Source: Locusta migratoria (lineage: Eukaryota; Arthropoda; Insecta; Orthoptera; Acrididae). From it: a DNA stretch of 64,000 nucleotides. Below, in pieces: positions 22,618 through 32,804 of the stretch. The translations under genes were made by a program, and so were the position numbers. The notes under the pieces were generated by a model. That model was given only the letters and a program-made list of their open reading frames with translations. It was not told where the DNA came from and did no database searches. Every line of letters starts with the position of its first letter. Position 1 is the first letter of the stretch. The DNA is taken from positions 351,386,548-351,450,547 of the forward strand of contig CM048746.1 of assembly GCA_026315105.1 (NCBI GenBank). The letters are read 5' to 3'.

Positions 22618-24727
22618 CGTGTAATATTATTTAAATACAAAAATGACTGTTAATTAGTATTACGTAAAATCTGAAATACATAGACAAACCAGCTTTCATG
22701 TGCCTGACCACTCATGTCGCACAATATTTACGTAAATCATTGACAAAATGAACAATAAATCGACACACTAAATTAAATATACGAGAGGAAAATCATGCTG
22801 CGTGCATTTTCAGTGCTACTAAGGAGAATATGAAGATGTGTTTATATTTCCATTATAAATTTGTAGCAGTTGAAACCAGTCATTAAATAAATATATAGAA
22901 GTGTAACGTTTTAAAGATGATATCTAGAAACAAGACGCTGTCATCTATAGCAGAGATTGTTGTAATTGCATAACGCATTCAAAAATTGGTTATTTTAAGC
23001 TTCATTTTTCTATGTTTTGATTTAGTAATCATAAACACTTGTACTTTTTGAGATATTGAATTTATTTTTAGAATAATAAGATGTGCGTAATTATTCCGAC
23101 TTTGTAGATATCTTAAAGTTGACAGTAAACAATTTTATGTATTATTTTATTTTATTCTGAATTACTGGAGCGTGGAACTCACAGATGCACCTAAGACTCT
23201 CGGCTAACAGCCCTCATTAGTTTTGAGTACAAAACATGGGCCTTCCCCAGATTTCCGCCGATTTGGACTAATCCCCGGCCGGCTGCTCGGTTTAACCCGA
23301 TTCTGTAGCCTGTATGGCAGCTGCCCCAACCGCTTGCCGCGGTCCACTGTCGGCCCTTTATCTTTCCACGCAGTACCATTATTTATACTAATTGCGCAAC
23401 TGTGTAAGATACCTGCTATGTGAAAGTATACATTTCATACTCATATGTACTGCGAATTTGAGACCCGTGTCAAGCTAGTCAGGCATGGGTTGTTTATCTT
23501 TGGTTGCAAGCTTATTTTTCGATGGCAGTACTATCGATATTGGAGACGGTGATAGTATTGTTGCCGGGAAGTAAGGTTGTGACTATTGAGAGGGCAGACT
23601 TCGCTAGGCGCGCGGATGAGATTGCAGAAGCGTGGGGACCGTGGTTGTGTGCAGTTGTCGTTCCGGCGGGATTACCGAGGAGATGAGATTTTGAGACTTG
23701 AATGCTGAGCCAAGCTGTTTGTTTAAGATACGGAGACGAAATGTATAGATGACGTTGGAGAAACGATCTTTTGAAGTTTTTATAAGGTAAAGTTTTTCAT
23801 GAAATACTTGGCATGTTTCAATAGCACAACTTCGCATTGTTAGGCTGAACTGATGGTAACAGTAACGGTCGAGAAAGATCTTGCTGTTAGCTTGTGGTCT
23901 CACGATTAATCCTAGGGACCCCTTTCGGTGTTAGGAAAAGTATTTATTGTAATAATTTAGTTTTGAGATTGCGTTTTTTATGAAATAGGAATTTCATAGG
24001 TAGTGTTCTTGAAATATAGTATTGTTGTAACATTGTTTGTGTAAATCCAGTTAAATTTATTAACAGTAAAGAAATGTTTATCTTTGTTTAAAAATAATTT
24101 TGTAGGCAGATTAAATATCTGAGTTACATTTTTCTCTGAAAGATTTTAAACTCTAAAACGTGCCATTGTTAGTAATTTTCATGAAGTTACATCAGTTAGA
24201 AAAGAAACCAGATATTTCATTTTTAATAATTAGTTCGAGTTTATTAAACAGCTTACCAGTTTATCCCTCCTCACATTTTTATTAAAAGTGCTATAGATAT
24301 TTTCTGTAGTTAGTTTTCCAGTAGTTAGTACAGCAGGAAGCAGTTTGGTGTTGCGCAAATTTATGCAGTGTGGCTAAAATAAAATAATAATTTAAAAAAA
24401 ATCCATGTTTGTAAGTGAAAGTAATCGAAAAGTGAAAGTGAGAAAGAATCAGTTTTTGTCAAGCTTACAGTTCAGTATGATTTACAGATTTCAGGGTAGG
24501 ATAATTCATACAGTGTTCAGGTTAACAAGTGTATTCAGTGAGTCAGATTGCAATGATAAATATTGTGTTCGTTACATTCCGTTAAAGATTGTTAGTTCAG
24601 TCAGAAACAAGTTTGTAGGGCCAGAATTATTAACACAGTGATTTTTAGTATCAGTAATTTTCAAATAGTTAGCTTTGTTACGACATTTTCATACAGAAAC
24701 AATTAGCAGTTTGTGTCTCATTATAAT
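22618..24727. other. Intron, mostly AT-rich, nothing recognised
   Basis: About 2.1 kb. A GC-richer patch (23190-23380) and another at 23570-23700 have short frames only. The segment 23940-24660 is AT-rich and T-biased. I found no domain, no terminal repeats and no exon. Confidence 0.5.
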
Positions 24728-24735
24728 AAACATTA

Positions 24736-24949
24736 GCCGGCCGCGGTGGCCGAGGGGACTGAGGCGCTCCAGTCACGGTCTGCACGGCCACTACGGTCGG
24801 GGGTTCGAATCCCCCCTCGGGCATGGATATTTTTGCCGTCCTAGTTAGTAAGTAGTTCATAAGTAGTTTGTAAGTTTAGGGACTAATGACCCCGTAGTTA
24901 AGTCCCACAAGCTAATAAATAAATAAACAAATAAATAAAAAATAAAAAA
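24736..24949 (+). mobile_element. tRNA-derived SINE, family A, with TAAA-rich tail
   Basis: Full head and body (24736-24913) followed by a longer TAAA/CAAA-rich tail to about 24949. Target duplication AAACATTA (24728-24735 and 24950-24957). The unusually long A-rich tail suggests a fairly recent insertion. Confidence 0.88.
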
Positions 24950-25239
24950 AAACATTACGCAATCCGATAGGTTTTGCAATACCTTTACATTCACATAGAA
25001 TACAGTTAAAAATACGCAGATTAACATAACGTTGTGCAAAGACATTCAGGTAGAACAAGTTCAAACACATTCAGTTACATTTCATTAAAGTAGCGTCAGT
25101 CAGTTACATTTCTTAGATCATATGGTAAAACACATAACTTTCGCAGCAGACGTATTTTTTTTTCTTTTTTGTCATTTTTAATCCTAAGCAATTATTGTTC
25201 AACACTTAAGAAAACACTTTATAGGTACAGACTGTACTG

Positions 25240-25500
25240 TTTGTTCTCCAAAGAGAAAAGTCGTTTAATGTGTTAAACCTGCTGCCCCTCTTTGCCAGAG
25301 CACATTTGAAGAAGCTGAATCCAATCGTTGTAGAATGATTTCTGCAGTAATGTTGGCACCTACTACTTCTGTGCATTGCTCGAAACGGTGTCTGTTTCTT
25401 ATTTTCTCGGCATATACGATTTGCTTTAAATGGCTGCACAGGTAAACCTCAAGTGGGGTGAGATCAGGTTATCTGGATGGCCATTCCACGTCGGCCAATC
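25240..25500 (-). pseudogene. Mariner-like transposase C-terminal fragment
   Basis: On the minus strand one frame reads WPSR*PDLTPLEVYLCSHLK, QIVYAEKIRNRHRF and LWQRGAAGLTH. The WPxRSPDLTPLxxxLWGxLK pattern is the third catalytic motif region of mariner-group transposases, here with an internal stop. The preceding domains are not found upstream on the same strand. Confidence 0.6.
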
Positions 25501-25975
25501 AAATGACAAGGAAATTGACCAGCTAACAACTGACGAACAACTACTCCCCTCCGAGGTGTTGCTCCATTCTGTTCCTCTCTTCAATACTGGAGACTTTCGA
25601 ACACATTCCTCGTTTCGTTGTGAGAAATTCCCCACTCTAAGGGCTAAGAGAAGTATTTCGATTATAGCCTTTACAATAATATTATGTTTGTGACAGTAAT
25701 TACGAGATGTCATCTAGAATTCTACGATGCCAATAAAAGTTATTACCTAAGGGCGGGAGTCAGCTAAATAAGTTCGCAGTGAAGACGGAAACTTAGGCAA
25801 TAGAATATTACAGTACTAGTTCTTTTACTTCCACAACAGCGCTCTTTCTTGGAGTTGAAGCAGCTCGTAAACCAGCGAACACAGGATGCCATGAAATATT
25901 CGTGTGAACTTTCGTTTTTACTGTCTTCCTGATGGAAGGGCTAGCAGGGTGCAGTGAACACGCAACCCAGCACTC
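25501..25975. other. Intron, nothing recognised
   Basis: 475 bp of mixed composition. Short open frames on both strands are mirror shadows and have no domain signature. Confidence 0.5.
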
Positions 25976-26767
25976 ACAAGGAAAGTACTTAGGCTCGAAC
26001 AAACAGAAATACACCAAAATCGTATGATAGATAATGTAAGTGTCCCTTGTTGCACTAGTGATACTCCCGCATCTGCAAAACTCTGCAGTCTCCCATTAGA
26101 GGCCTCTGCGTGTGCCATGCCGCATTTCACTTTGACCTGCCGGTACGCCAGTAGTGACGGTGCAGTGTACCTCTGAAGTTGCATTTTGTGACGTTATTTG
26201 TGTAGTGAAGCGTCTGATGGGTTGGCGATTGATAATCAGTCCTGCTAATATAGTATGACTGGTTGGGATGAAGTTACGAAGAAACCTTCTTCGTGAAGAT
26301 GGTATTGGTGAGGAAGATGAATCATTCGCATGTTACCTGGTACCTATTATAGTGTTTCTAATCTATGCTCATATTTCTGCACTATAATATATACCAGAAA
26401 ACATGTGAATGATTCATCTTATACACCAAGACCGTATTCACGAAAAACGGCTCTTAGGAATTTCATCTCAACCAATCGCAATACATTAGCAGGATTGATT
26501 ACCAATCGGCGACCCATCCGACGCTTCACTACACAAATAACGTCACAAAACGCAACTTCAGAGGCTCACCGCACTGTCCCTACTGGTCCAGACTGTTGTA
26601 CCGGCAGCTCAGTGTGCAACGCGGCGTAGCATACGCAGAGGCCTCTATGGGCGACTGCAGAGTTTTGCAAATGCGAGAGTATCGCTAGTGCAATAAGGGA
26701 CCTTTACATTATCTCTCACACGATTTTGGTATATTTGTGTTTGTTCGAGTCCGAGTACTTTCCTTGT
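25976..26767. repeat. 792-bp foldback (long inverted repeat) element
   Basis: Two inverted arms of about 360 bp, 25976 to about 26345 and about 26390 to 26767, starting ACAAGGAAAGTACT and ending with its inverse. Matched landmarks include GCAGAGGCCTCT near the outer part and GTGACGTTATTTGTGTAGTGAAGCGTC/GACGCTTCACTACACAAATAACGTCAC nearer the centre. A loop of about 40 bp separates them. No coding capacity. Arms have diverged by point changes and small gaps. Confidence 0.85.
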
Positions 26768-26809
26768 CAGACCGGACAGATGAAGCTTAAATCTACGAGA
26801 TGAGATAAT

Positions 26810-27357
26810 TATGGCGTGTTGTGAGGGTTGGTACCAAGTTGAATACGAGCGTGCGTGCGTGCGTGTGTGTGTGTGACTATAGCGCTTTTAAAATAACTAG
26901 AAGTAAGTTCGAATTCTGCAGGCACTTTCTGGTATATTAAACTGAAATTTTGATTTTATTTGCAGAGAAAGGTATCTTACAGCTATGCCAGATAATTGTG
27001 GAGTGTTATGAGGGTGGCCATGTTGTATATGAGCAGTGAGTGTGTGTGTGTGTGTATGAGACTGTAGCGCTTACAAACTAATTAGAAAGAAGTTAGAATT
27101 CTGCGCCGGCCGCGGTGGCCGAGGAGACTAAGGCGCTCCAGTCACGGTCTGCACGGCCACTACGGTTCGAATCCCCCGTCGGGCTTCGATATTTGTGCCG
27201 TCCTAGTTCGTAAGTAGTTCATAAGTAGTTTGTAAGTTTAGGGACTGATGACCCCGTAGTTAAGTCCCATAGACTATACAAACATTTGAACATTTGAACA
27301 TTTTAGAATTCTGCAGGAACGTCCTGGTATATTTAACTGCAGTCTTGATTCTACTTG
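26810..27357 (+). repeat. Direct duplication, second copy interrupted by a SINE
   Basis: Copy 1 (about 26810-26967) and copy 2 (about 26995-27357) share the same order: a GTGTGT run, TATAGCGCTT/TGTAGCGCTT, TAGAATTCTGCAGG or GAATTCTGCAGG, CTGGTATATT. In copy 2 the SINE at 27105-27302 sits exactly inside AATTCTGC|AGG. Copy 1 preserves the empty site. Confidence 0.8.
27105..27302 (+). mobile_element. tRNA-derived SINE, family A
   Basis: Full-length copy except for a small deletion in the B box region (CTACGGTTCGAATCC, lacking the usual CGGGGG). Perfect 12-bp target duplication TTAGAATTCTGC (27093-27104 and 27303-27314). Confidence 0.93.
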
Positions 27358-27795
27358 CTTCAGTCAGTAGCGAGCCAGGGTGTGCATCGGATGAAATTAA
27401 ATGAAATCTGGATTCCGGTTTTGAAGAAGAAATGTAACAGTCTTCCACCATGGGACGATATTAACGGACGGAGGCAAACGGCAACGACGAATTGCGCGCG
27501 CATGTCAAAAACATCTGACGTCACACCTCTGCGCGCGAGCGCTCGTAAACGGAATTTGGCTTCAGTCAGTAGCGAGCCAGGGTGTGCATCGGATGAAATT
27601 CAATGAAATCTGGATTCCGGTTTTGAACAAGAAATGTAACAGTCTTCCACCATGGGACGATATTAACGGACGGAGGCAAACGGCAACGACGAATTGCGCG
27701 CGCGTGTCAAAAAATCTGACGTCACACCTCTGCGCGCGAGCCCTCGTAAACGGAATTCGGCTTCAGTCAGTAGCGAGCCAGGGCGTGCATCGGAC
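27357..27795 (+). repeat. 202-bp tandem repeat, about 2.2 copies
   Basis: Units begin GCTTCAGTCAGTAGCGAGCC at 27357, 27559 and 27760 (partial). Units are about 98% alike by eye. Each full unit contains ATCTGACGTCACACC, with the palindrome TGACGTCA (a CRE-like site), and a GCGCGC stretch. The unit is open in one frame across the junction (27355-27865) but has no recognisable domain. Confidence 0.9.
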
Positions 27796-27993
27796 ATTCA
27801 AAGGTGCCACTATCCCCCTTGAAAATGTCCTCCGCAGTCGGGGACGAAACGTTGGGTTTCTATAATAAATCCACTAGACCACGGCATAATAGCCCGGAAA
27901 TTTTTAGTAATTTTGAGGTTTTCACTTCTCACTGAACTATGTTTCTGTAAATTCATAATTTTTTCGAATTTCTGGAGGGGGGGATACATCGTT

Positions 27994-28192
27994 GCCGGCC
28001 GCGGTGGCCGCGGGGACTGAGGCGCTTCAGTCACGGTCTGCACGGCCACTACAGTCGGCGGTTCGAATCCCCCCTCGGGCATGGATATTTGTGCCGTCCT
28101 TAGTCTTAAGTTAGTACATAAGTAGTTTGTAAGTTTAGGGACTGATGACCCCGTAGTTAAGTCCCATAGACTATACAAACATTTAAACATTT
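27994..28192 (+). mobile_element. tRNA-derived SINE, family A
   Basis: Full-length copy. Perfect 12-bp target duplication GGATACATCGTT (27982-27993 and 28193-28204). Confidence 0.95.
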
Positions 28193-28814
28193 GGATACAT
28201 CGTTCTTACCCCCCCACCCCCTCCCACCCAACCATTGCGTCCGTTGCAGATTCTGTACTTCAGAATAACTGTTTCGGAAATTTCTTCCTCAGATTAAGGC
28301 TTATGTTTGTTCCCGTCTTTGGCTATGCTAATCTACTTGTTATGACCACATTGCATTGTCCGCTGTTAGTTATTTTTTCAAGTATTCCGTTGAAATTCGT
28401 GTCAGATACTAAGGTCTGCCCACTCCCATGAACCACAGACATTGCCGAGGTGGGGTGGCTTCGTGCCTCAACGACACAGATAGCCGTACCGTAGGTGCAA
28501 CCACAACGGAGGGGTATCTGTGGAGAGGCCAGAAAAACCTGTGGTTCCTGAAGAGGGGCAGCAGCCTTTTCAGTAGTTACAGAGGCAACAGTCTGGATGA
28601 TTGACTGAGCTGGCCTTGTAACATCAGCTAATGTGGCTTTGCCACACAGTTACTGCGAACGGCTGAAAGCAAGGGGAAACTACAGCCGTTACTTTTCCCG
28701 AGGACATGCAGCTCCACTGTATGAAAATATGATGAAGGCATCCTCTCGGGTAAATATTCCGGAGGTAAAATAGTTCCCCATTCGGATCTCCGGGCGGGGA
28801 CTACTCATGAGGAA

Positions 28815-29624
28815 GTGATCACTAGGAAAGACAACACTAGCATTCTACGGATCAGAGCGTGGAATATTAGATCCCTTAATCGGGTAGGGAAGCTAGAAAA
28901 TTTAAAAAGGAAAATGGATAGGTTGAAGTTAGATATAGTGGAGATTAGTGAAGTTCGGTGGAAAGAGGAACAAAATTTCTGGTCAGGTGAGTACAGTATA
29001 AATACAAAATCAGTTGGGGGTATTACAGGAGTAGGTCTGATAATGAATAAGAAAATAGGAATGCGGGTAAACTACTATGATCAACACAGTGATCACATTA
29101 TCGTTGTCAAGATAGATACGAAGCCAACACCGACCACAGTAGTACAGGTTTATATGCCAACTAGCTCTGCCGATGATGAGGAGATCGAAGAAATATATGA
29201 GGAGCTAAAGGAAATTATTCAGACAATTAAGGGAGAGGAAAACTTAATTGTTATGGGAGATTGGAATTCGGTAGTAGGACAAGGAAGAGAAGGGAAGATA
29301 GTAGGTGAATATGGTCTGGACAAAAGGAATGAAAGAGAAAGCCGCCTGGTAGAATTTTGCACGGAACATAATTTAGTTATAACAAACACCTGGTTTAAGA
29401 ATCACCAAAGAAGGTTGTATACGTGGAAGAGACCAGGAGACACCGGGAGATACCAGATAGATTTTATAATGGTAATACATAGATTTCGGAACCAGGTTTT
29501 AAACTGTAAGGCATACCAAGGGGCAGATATAGACTCTGACCATAACTTGTTGGTTATGAACTGTAGGCTGAAACTGAAGAAACTACAAAAAGGTAAGGAA
29601 AATAAGGACATGGGACCTGGATAA
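28815..29624 (+). pseudogene. RTE LINE endonuclease domain (N-terminal part of the polyprotein)
   Basis: 269 codons open, starting MITRKDNTSILRIRAWNIRS. The endonuclease motifs are intact: AWNIRSLN, LDIVEISEVRW (metal-binding Glu), VYMPTSS, VMGDWNSVVG (equivalent of GDFN), FCTEHNLVITNTWF, RYQIDFIMV and ADIDSDHNLLVM (catalytic SDH near 29540). This domain nicks chromosomal DNA to prime reverse transcription. A frameshift near 29600 separates it from the RT part. Confidence 0.92.
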
Positions 29625-29625
29625 A

Positions 29626-30598
29626 TTGAAGGAACCCGAAGTTCTTAAGAATTTCAGAAGGAGCTTTAGGCAACAATTGACAGAAACGGGGGAAAATAAA
29701 ACAGTAGAGGAGGAATGGGTAACATTGAGAGATGAAATAGTGAAGGCAGCAGAGGACAAAATAGATAGGGAGGCAAGACCTACAAAAAATCCTTGGATAT
29801 CACAGGAGGTACTAAATTTAATCGATGAAAGGATAAAATATAAAAACGCAGTAAATGAAACAGGCAAAAAGGAGTACAGACGACTAAGAATGAGATTGAC
29901 AGGAAGTGCTAAATGGCTAAGCAGGAGTGGCTAGAAGGCAAATGCAAGGATGTAGAAGAATGTATAAATAGGGGAAAAATAGATACAGCCTACAGGAAAA
30001 TAAAAGAAACATTTGGAGATAAGAAAAACAGCTCTATGAATATCGAGGACTCTGATGGAAAACCAGTTCTCAGGAAAGAAGGGAAAGCTGAAAGGTGGAA
30101 AGAGTATATAGAGAGGCTCTATGAAGGAAATGAACTTGGCGGCAATATTGTAGAAAGGGGAGAAGAAGTAGATGAGGATGAAATAGGAGATACTATACTG
30201 AGAGATGAATTTGACAGAGCACTGAAAGACCTGAAGACCCCTGGAGTAGATGATATTGCCTCAGAGCTACTGAAGTCTCTGGGACAACCAGCCATGACAA
30301 AATTGTTTCACCTGGTGTGTAAGATGTATGAGACAGGTGAAGCACCCTCAAACTTTAAGAAAAATGTTATAATCCCAATTCCAAAGAAAGCAGGTGCAGA
30401 CAGGTGTGAAAACTACAGAACCATCAGTTTAATAAGTCATGGTTGCAAAATATTAACACGAATTATTTACAGAAGGATGGAAAAGCTGGTAGAAGCCGAC
30501 CTTGGGGAAGATCAGTTTGGGTTCAGGAGAAATGTAGGAACACTGGAGGCAATACTCACTTTACGGCTTATCCTAGAAGATAGATTAAGAAAAGGCAA
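29626..30598 (+). pseudogene. RTE LINE linker and reverse transcriptase, first half
   Basis: Two overlapping frames (29626-29934 and 29913-30598). The first has KNPWISQEVLNLIDERI; the second has KEYIERLYEGNELGGN, LKDLKTPGVDDIASELLKSL (RT finger entry), SNFKKNVIIPIPKKAG, CENYRTISLISHGCKILTRI and DQFGFRRNVGTLEAILTLRL. The frame then runs into the SINE at 30599. Confidence 0.9.
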
Positions 30599-30792
30599 GC
30601 CGGCCGCGGTGGCCGAGGGGACTGAGGCGCTCCAGTCACGGTCTGCACGGCCACTACGGTCGGGGGTTCGAATCCCCCCTCGGGCATGGGTATTTGTGCA
30701 GTCCTTAGGATTAGCTAGTTCATAAGTAGTTTGTAAGTTTAGGGACTGATGACCACGTAGTTAAGTTCCATAGACTTTACAAACATTTGAAC
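30599..30792 (+). mobile_element. tRNA-derived SINE, family A, inside the RTE reverse transcriptase
   Basis: Full-length copy with a perfect 12-bp target duplication AAGAAAAGGCAA (30587-30598 and 30793-30804). Insertion adds 206 bp including the duplication, which is not a multiple of three, so it also shifts the RT frame. Confidence 0.97.
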
Positions 30793-30804
30793 AAGAAAAG
30801 GCAA

Positions 30805-31732
30805 ACCTACATTTCTAGCTTTTGTAGATTTGGAGAAGGCTTTTGACAATGTTGATTGGAATAAACTCTTTCAAGTTCTGAAGCAAGCAGGAGTAAAATC
30901 TAGGGAGCGTAAGGTTATTTACAACTTGTATAAAAACCAGACAGCGGTTGTCAGAGTTGAAGGGCATGAAAGGGATGCAGTGGTTGGAAAGGGAGTAAGA
31001 CAGGGTTGTAGCCTTTCCCCAATGTTGTTCAATTTGTACATTGAGCAAGCTATAAAAGAAAGCAAGGAGATATTTGGTGAAGGTATCAAAGTTCAGGGGG
31101 AAGAATTAAAAACAATGCGTTTTGCCGACGACATAGTAATTCTGTCAGATACAGCAAAGGACCTGGAAGAGCATTTGAAGGGCATGGACAGTGTGAAGAA
31201 AGGTGCATACAAGATGAAGATTAAAAGGAGCAAAACTAGAGTAATGGAGTGCAATTTAAGAAAATCAGGTGATGCTGAAGGAATTAAATTAGGTAACGAA
31301 GCAATAAAGGAGGTAGATGAGTTTTGTTACTTGGGCAGTAAAATAACAAATGATTGTGGCAGTACAGAGGATATAAAATGCAGAATGGCAATGGGTGGAA
31401 ATGCGTTCTTGAAAAAGAGAAATTTGTTAACATCGAATATTGATTTAAGCCTAAGGAAGTCCTTTCTGAAGGCATTTGTATGGAGTGTTGCCTTGTATGG
31501 GAGTGAAACATGGACGATAAACAGTGCGGATAGGAAGAGGATTGAGGCTTTTGAAATATGGTGCTACAGAAGAATGCTGAAGATTAGGTGGGTGGATCGC
31601 GTAACTAGTGAGGAGGTACTGAACAGAATTGGGAAGAAAAGAAATTTCTGGCATATCTTGACTAAAAGAAGGGATAGATTGATAGGGCTCATTCTTAGAC
31701 ATCAAGGAATTGTGAATTTAGCGTTGGAGTGA
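30805..31732 (+). pseudogene. RTE LINE reverse transcriptase, catalytic half
   Basis: Continues the RT after the SINE: LAFVDLEKAFDNVDWNKLFQ (box with first catalytic Asp), KGVRQGCSLSPMLFNLYIEQ, MRFADDIVILSDTAKDLEEH (catalytic FADD), KSKTRVMECN-like, EVDEFCYLGSKITNDC, RKSFLKAFVWSVALYGSETW and CYRRMLKIRWVDRV. It stops early at 31730; beyond it, frame sequence NRRGRSRDNYSKQIQTDVG still reads like the usual C-terminus. Confidence 0.92.
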
Positions 31733-32124
31733 AGTGTGTGGGGTGAAAACCGCAGAGGAAGATCAAGAGATAATTACAGTAAGCAGATACAGACAGATGT
31801 AGGTGGCCGTTCTTATTTGGAGATGAAGAGGCCTGCTCAGGATAGGGTATTGTGGAGAGCTGAATTAAACCAGTCTCCGGACTGAAGACCGCAACAACAA
31901 CATTAAGGTCTGAGGCCCTTCGGCTGAGTAAAAAATTCATAAGCTTGTAAGCAAACTTAATCAAAAGATGCGGACATTTTATAAAAATTTCTGTGGTACC
32001 TGCCATCGACCAAGAATCAAGAAATTTGGCCAAAAGGAAGGTTGCGCAGTATAAGTAATGTGAAAAAATTAGGAAATTGTAACTATATCACATAAAAAAA
32101 TATTTTTGACATTACATACTTATG

Positions 32125-32804
32125 CGAGGCGCGTCCAGAAAGTAAGTTCCGTTTGATAATAAAATGAAATTCTACACAGATACAGAAGAAATTTTTATTG
32201 AACAAAATTCTACAACTCTTAAACTACTTTTCCATATAACTGCCGAAATTTTACAGGCATTTGTCATAGCGTGGCATTAGTTTTTGTATACCTTCTTCAT
32301 AGAAATCTGCCGCCTGTATCTTCAACCAGTTGGAAACAGTGAAATTTGTGGGAAGTCCATAGCGAGAGCACTAATTGTAAACCTACGGTTTTCCTGGATC
32401 TTCTCATCAATCGCGTTAACCAGTTCTTCTGTAACCAAAGGTGGACGTCCACTTCGTTCTTCATCGTGCACATCACTACGCCCGCCATTGAACTGTCGGA
32501 CCCATCTTCTCACTCATCGCATTTGGTCCGTAAACATCACAAATTTGCCGATAAATTTCACTTGGTTTCACTTTCCTCTCATTCAGAAACAGAATCACCG
32601 ACCTGATTTCATAGGCGGCGGGATTTTCAATCAACGCCGAGATTTCAAACAAGCACAACAAATCGTACGTAACTGACAGCGATCTCCAAATGGCGCACGT
32701 TCTTCTCCTTGATACACATCGTCTACAGCACATGTGCGGAACTGCAATCGCAGTGCTGCAGCGGAGATAAATTGAAAAGGAACTTACTTTCTGGACGCGC
32801 CTCG
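32125..32804 (-). mobile_element. Internally deleted mariner element
   Basis: 680 bp with almost identical inverted ends CGAGGCGCGTCCAGAAAGTA at both sides; the right end abuts TA. The minus strand encodes the N-terminal helix-turn-helix part of a mariner transposase (NPAAYEIRSVILFLNERKVK, PSEIYRQICDVYGPNAMSE, then RSDVHDEERSGRPPLVTEEL), and near the other end the C-terminal remnant (KFRQLYGKVV near 32225). The catalytic middle is deleted. Confidence 0.88.
32476..32733 (-). pseudogene. Mariner transposase N-terminal region
   Basis: Open minus-strand frame: ENPAAYEIRSVILFLNERKV, KPSEIYRQICDVYGPNAMSE. This is the paired-type helix-turn-helix that binds the terminal repeats. A frameshift near 32510 moves the reading to RRWVRQFNGGRSDVHDEE (32513-32322). 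No catalytic residues follow. Confidence 0.85.

Larger units (their letters stand above)
28419..31903 (+). mobile_element. RTE-type LINE, near full length, with own target duplication
   Basis: About 3.28 kb without the SINE it carries. It has a 5' leader (CCCATGAACCACAGACATTG onward), one long endonuclease plus reverse-transcriptase reading frame now broken in at least four places, and a 3' end GACTGAAGACCGCAACAACA. Perfect 9-bp target duplication TAAGGTCTG (28410-28418 and 31904-31912). Breaks: frameshift near 29600, frameshift near 29910, SINE at 30599-30792, and a premature TGA at 31730. The short decay and full length suggest it is the youngest LINE here. Confidence 0.92.

Noticed and set aside
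23604..23903. 99-codon minus-strand frame as an exon
   Set aside because: No domain, no flanking splice sites that fit, and low GC at third positions unlike the real exons.
27357..27795. CRISPR-like array
   Set aside because: Two long identical tandem units without spacers, in a eukaryotic intron; it is an ordinary tandem duplication.
27842..27890. GACGAAACGTTGGG as a further hammerhead motif
   Set aside because: It has GAAACG but no CTGANGA or stem II at the right distance.
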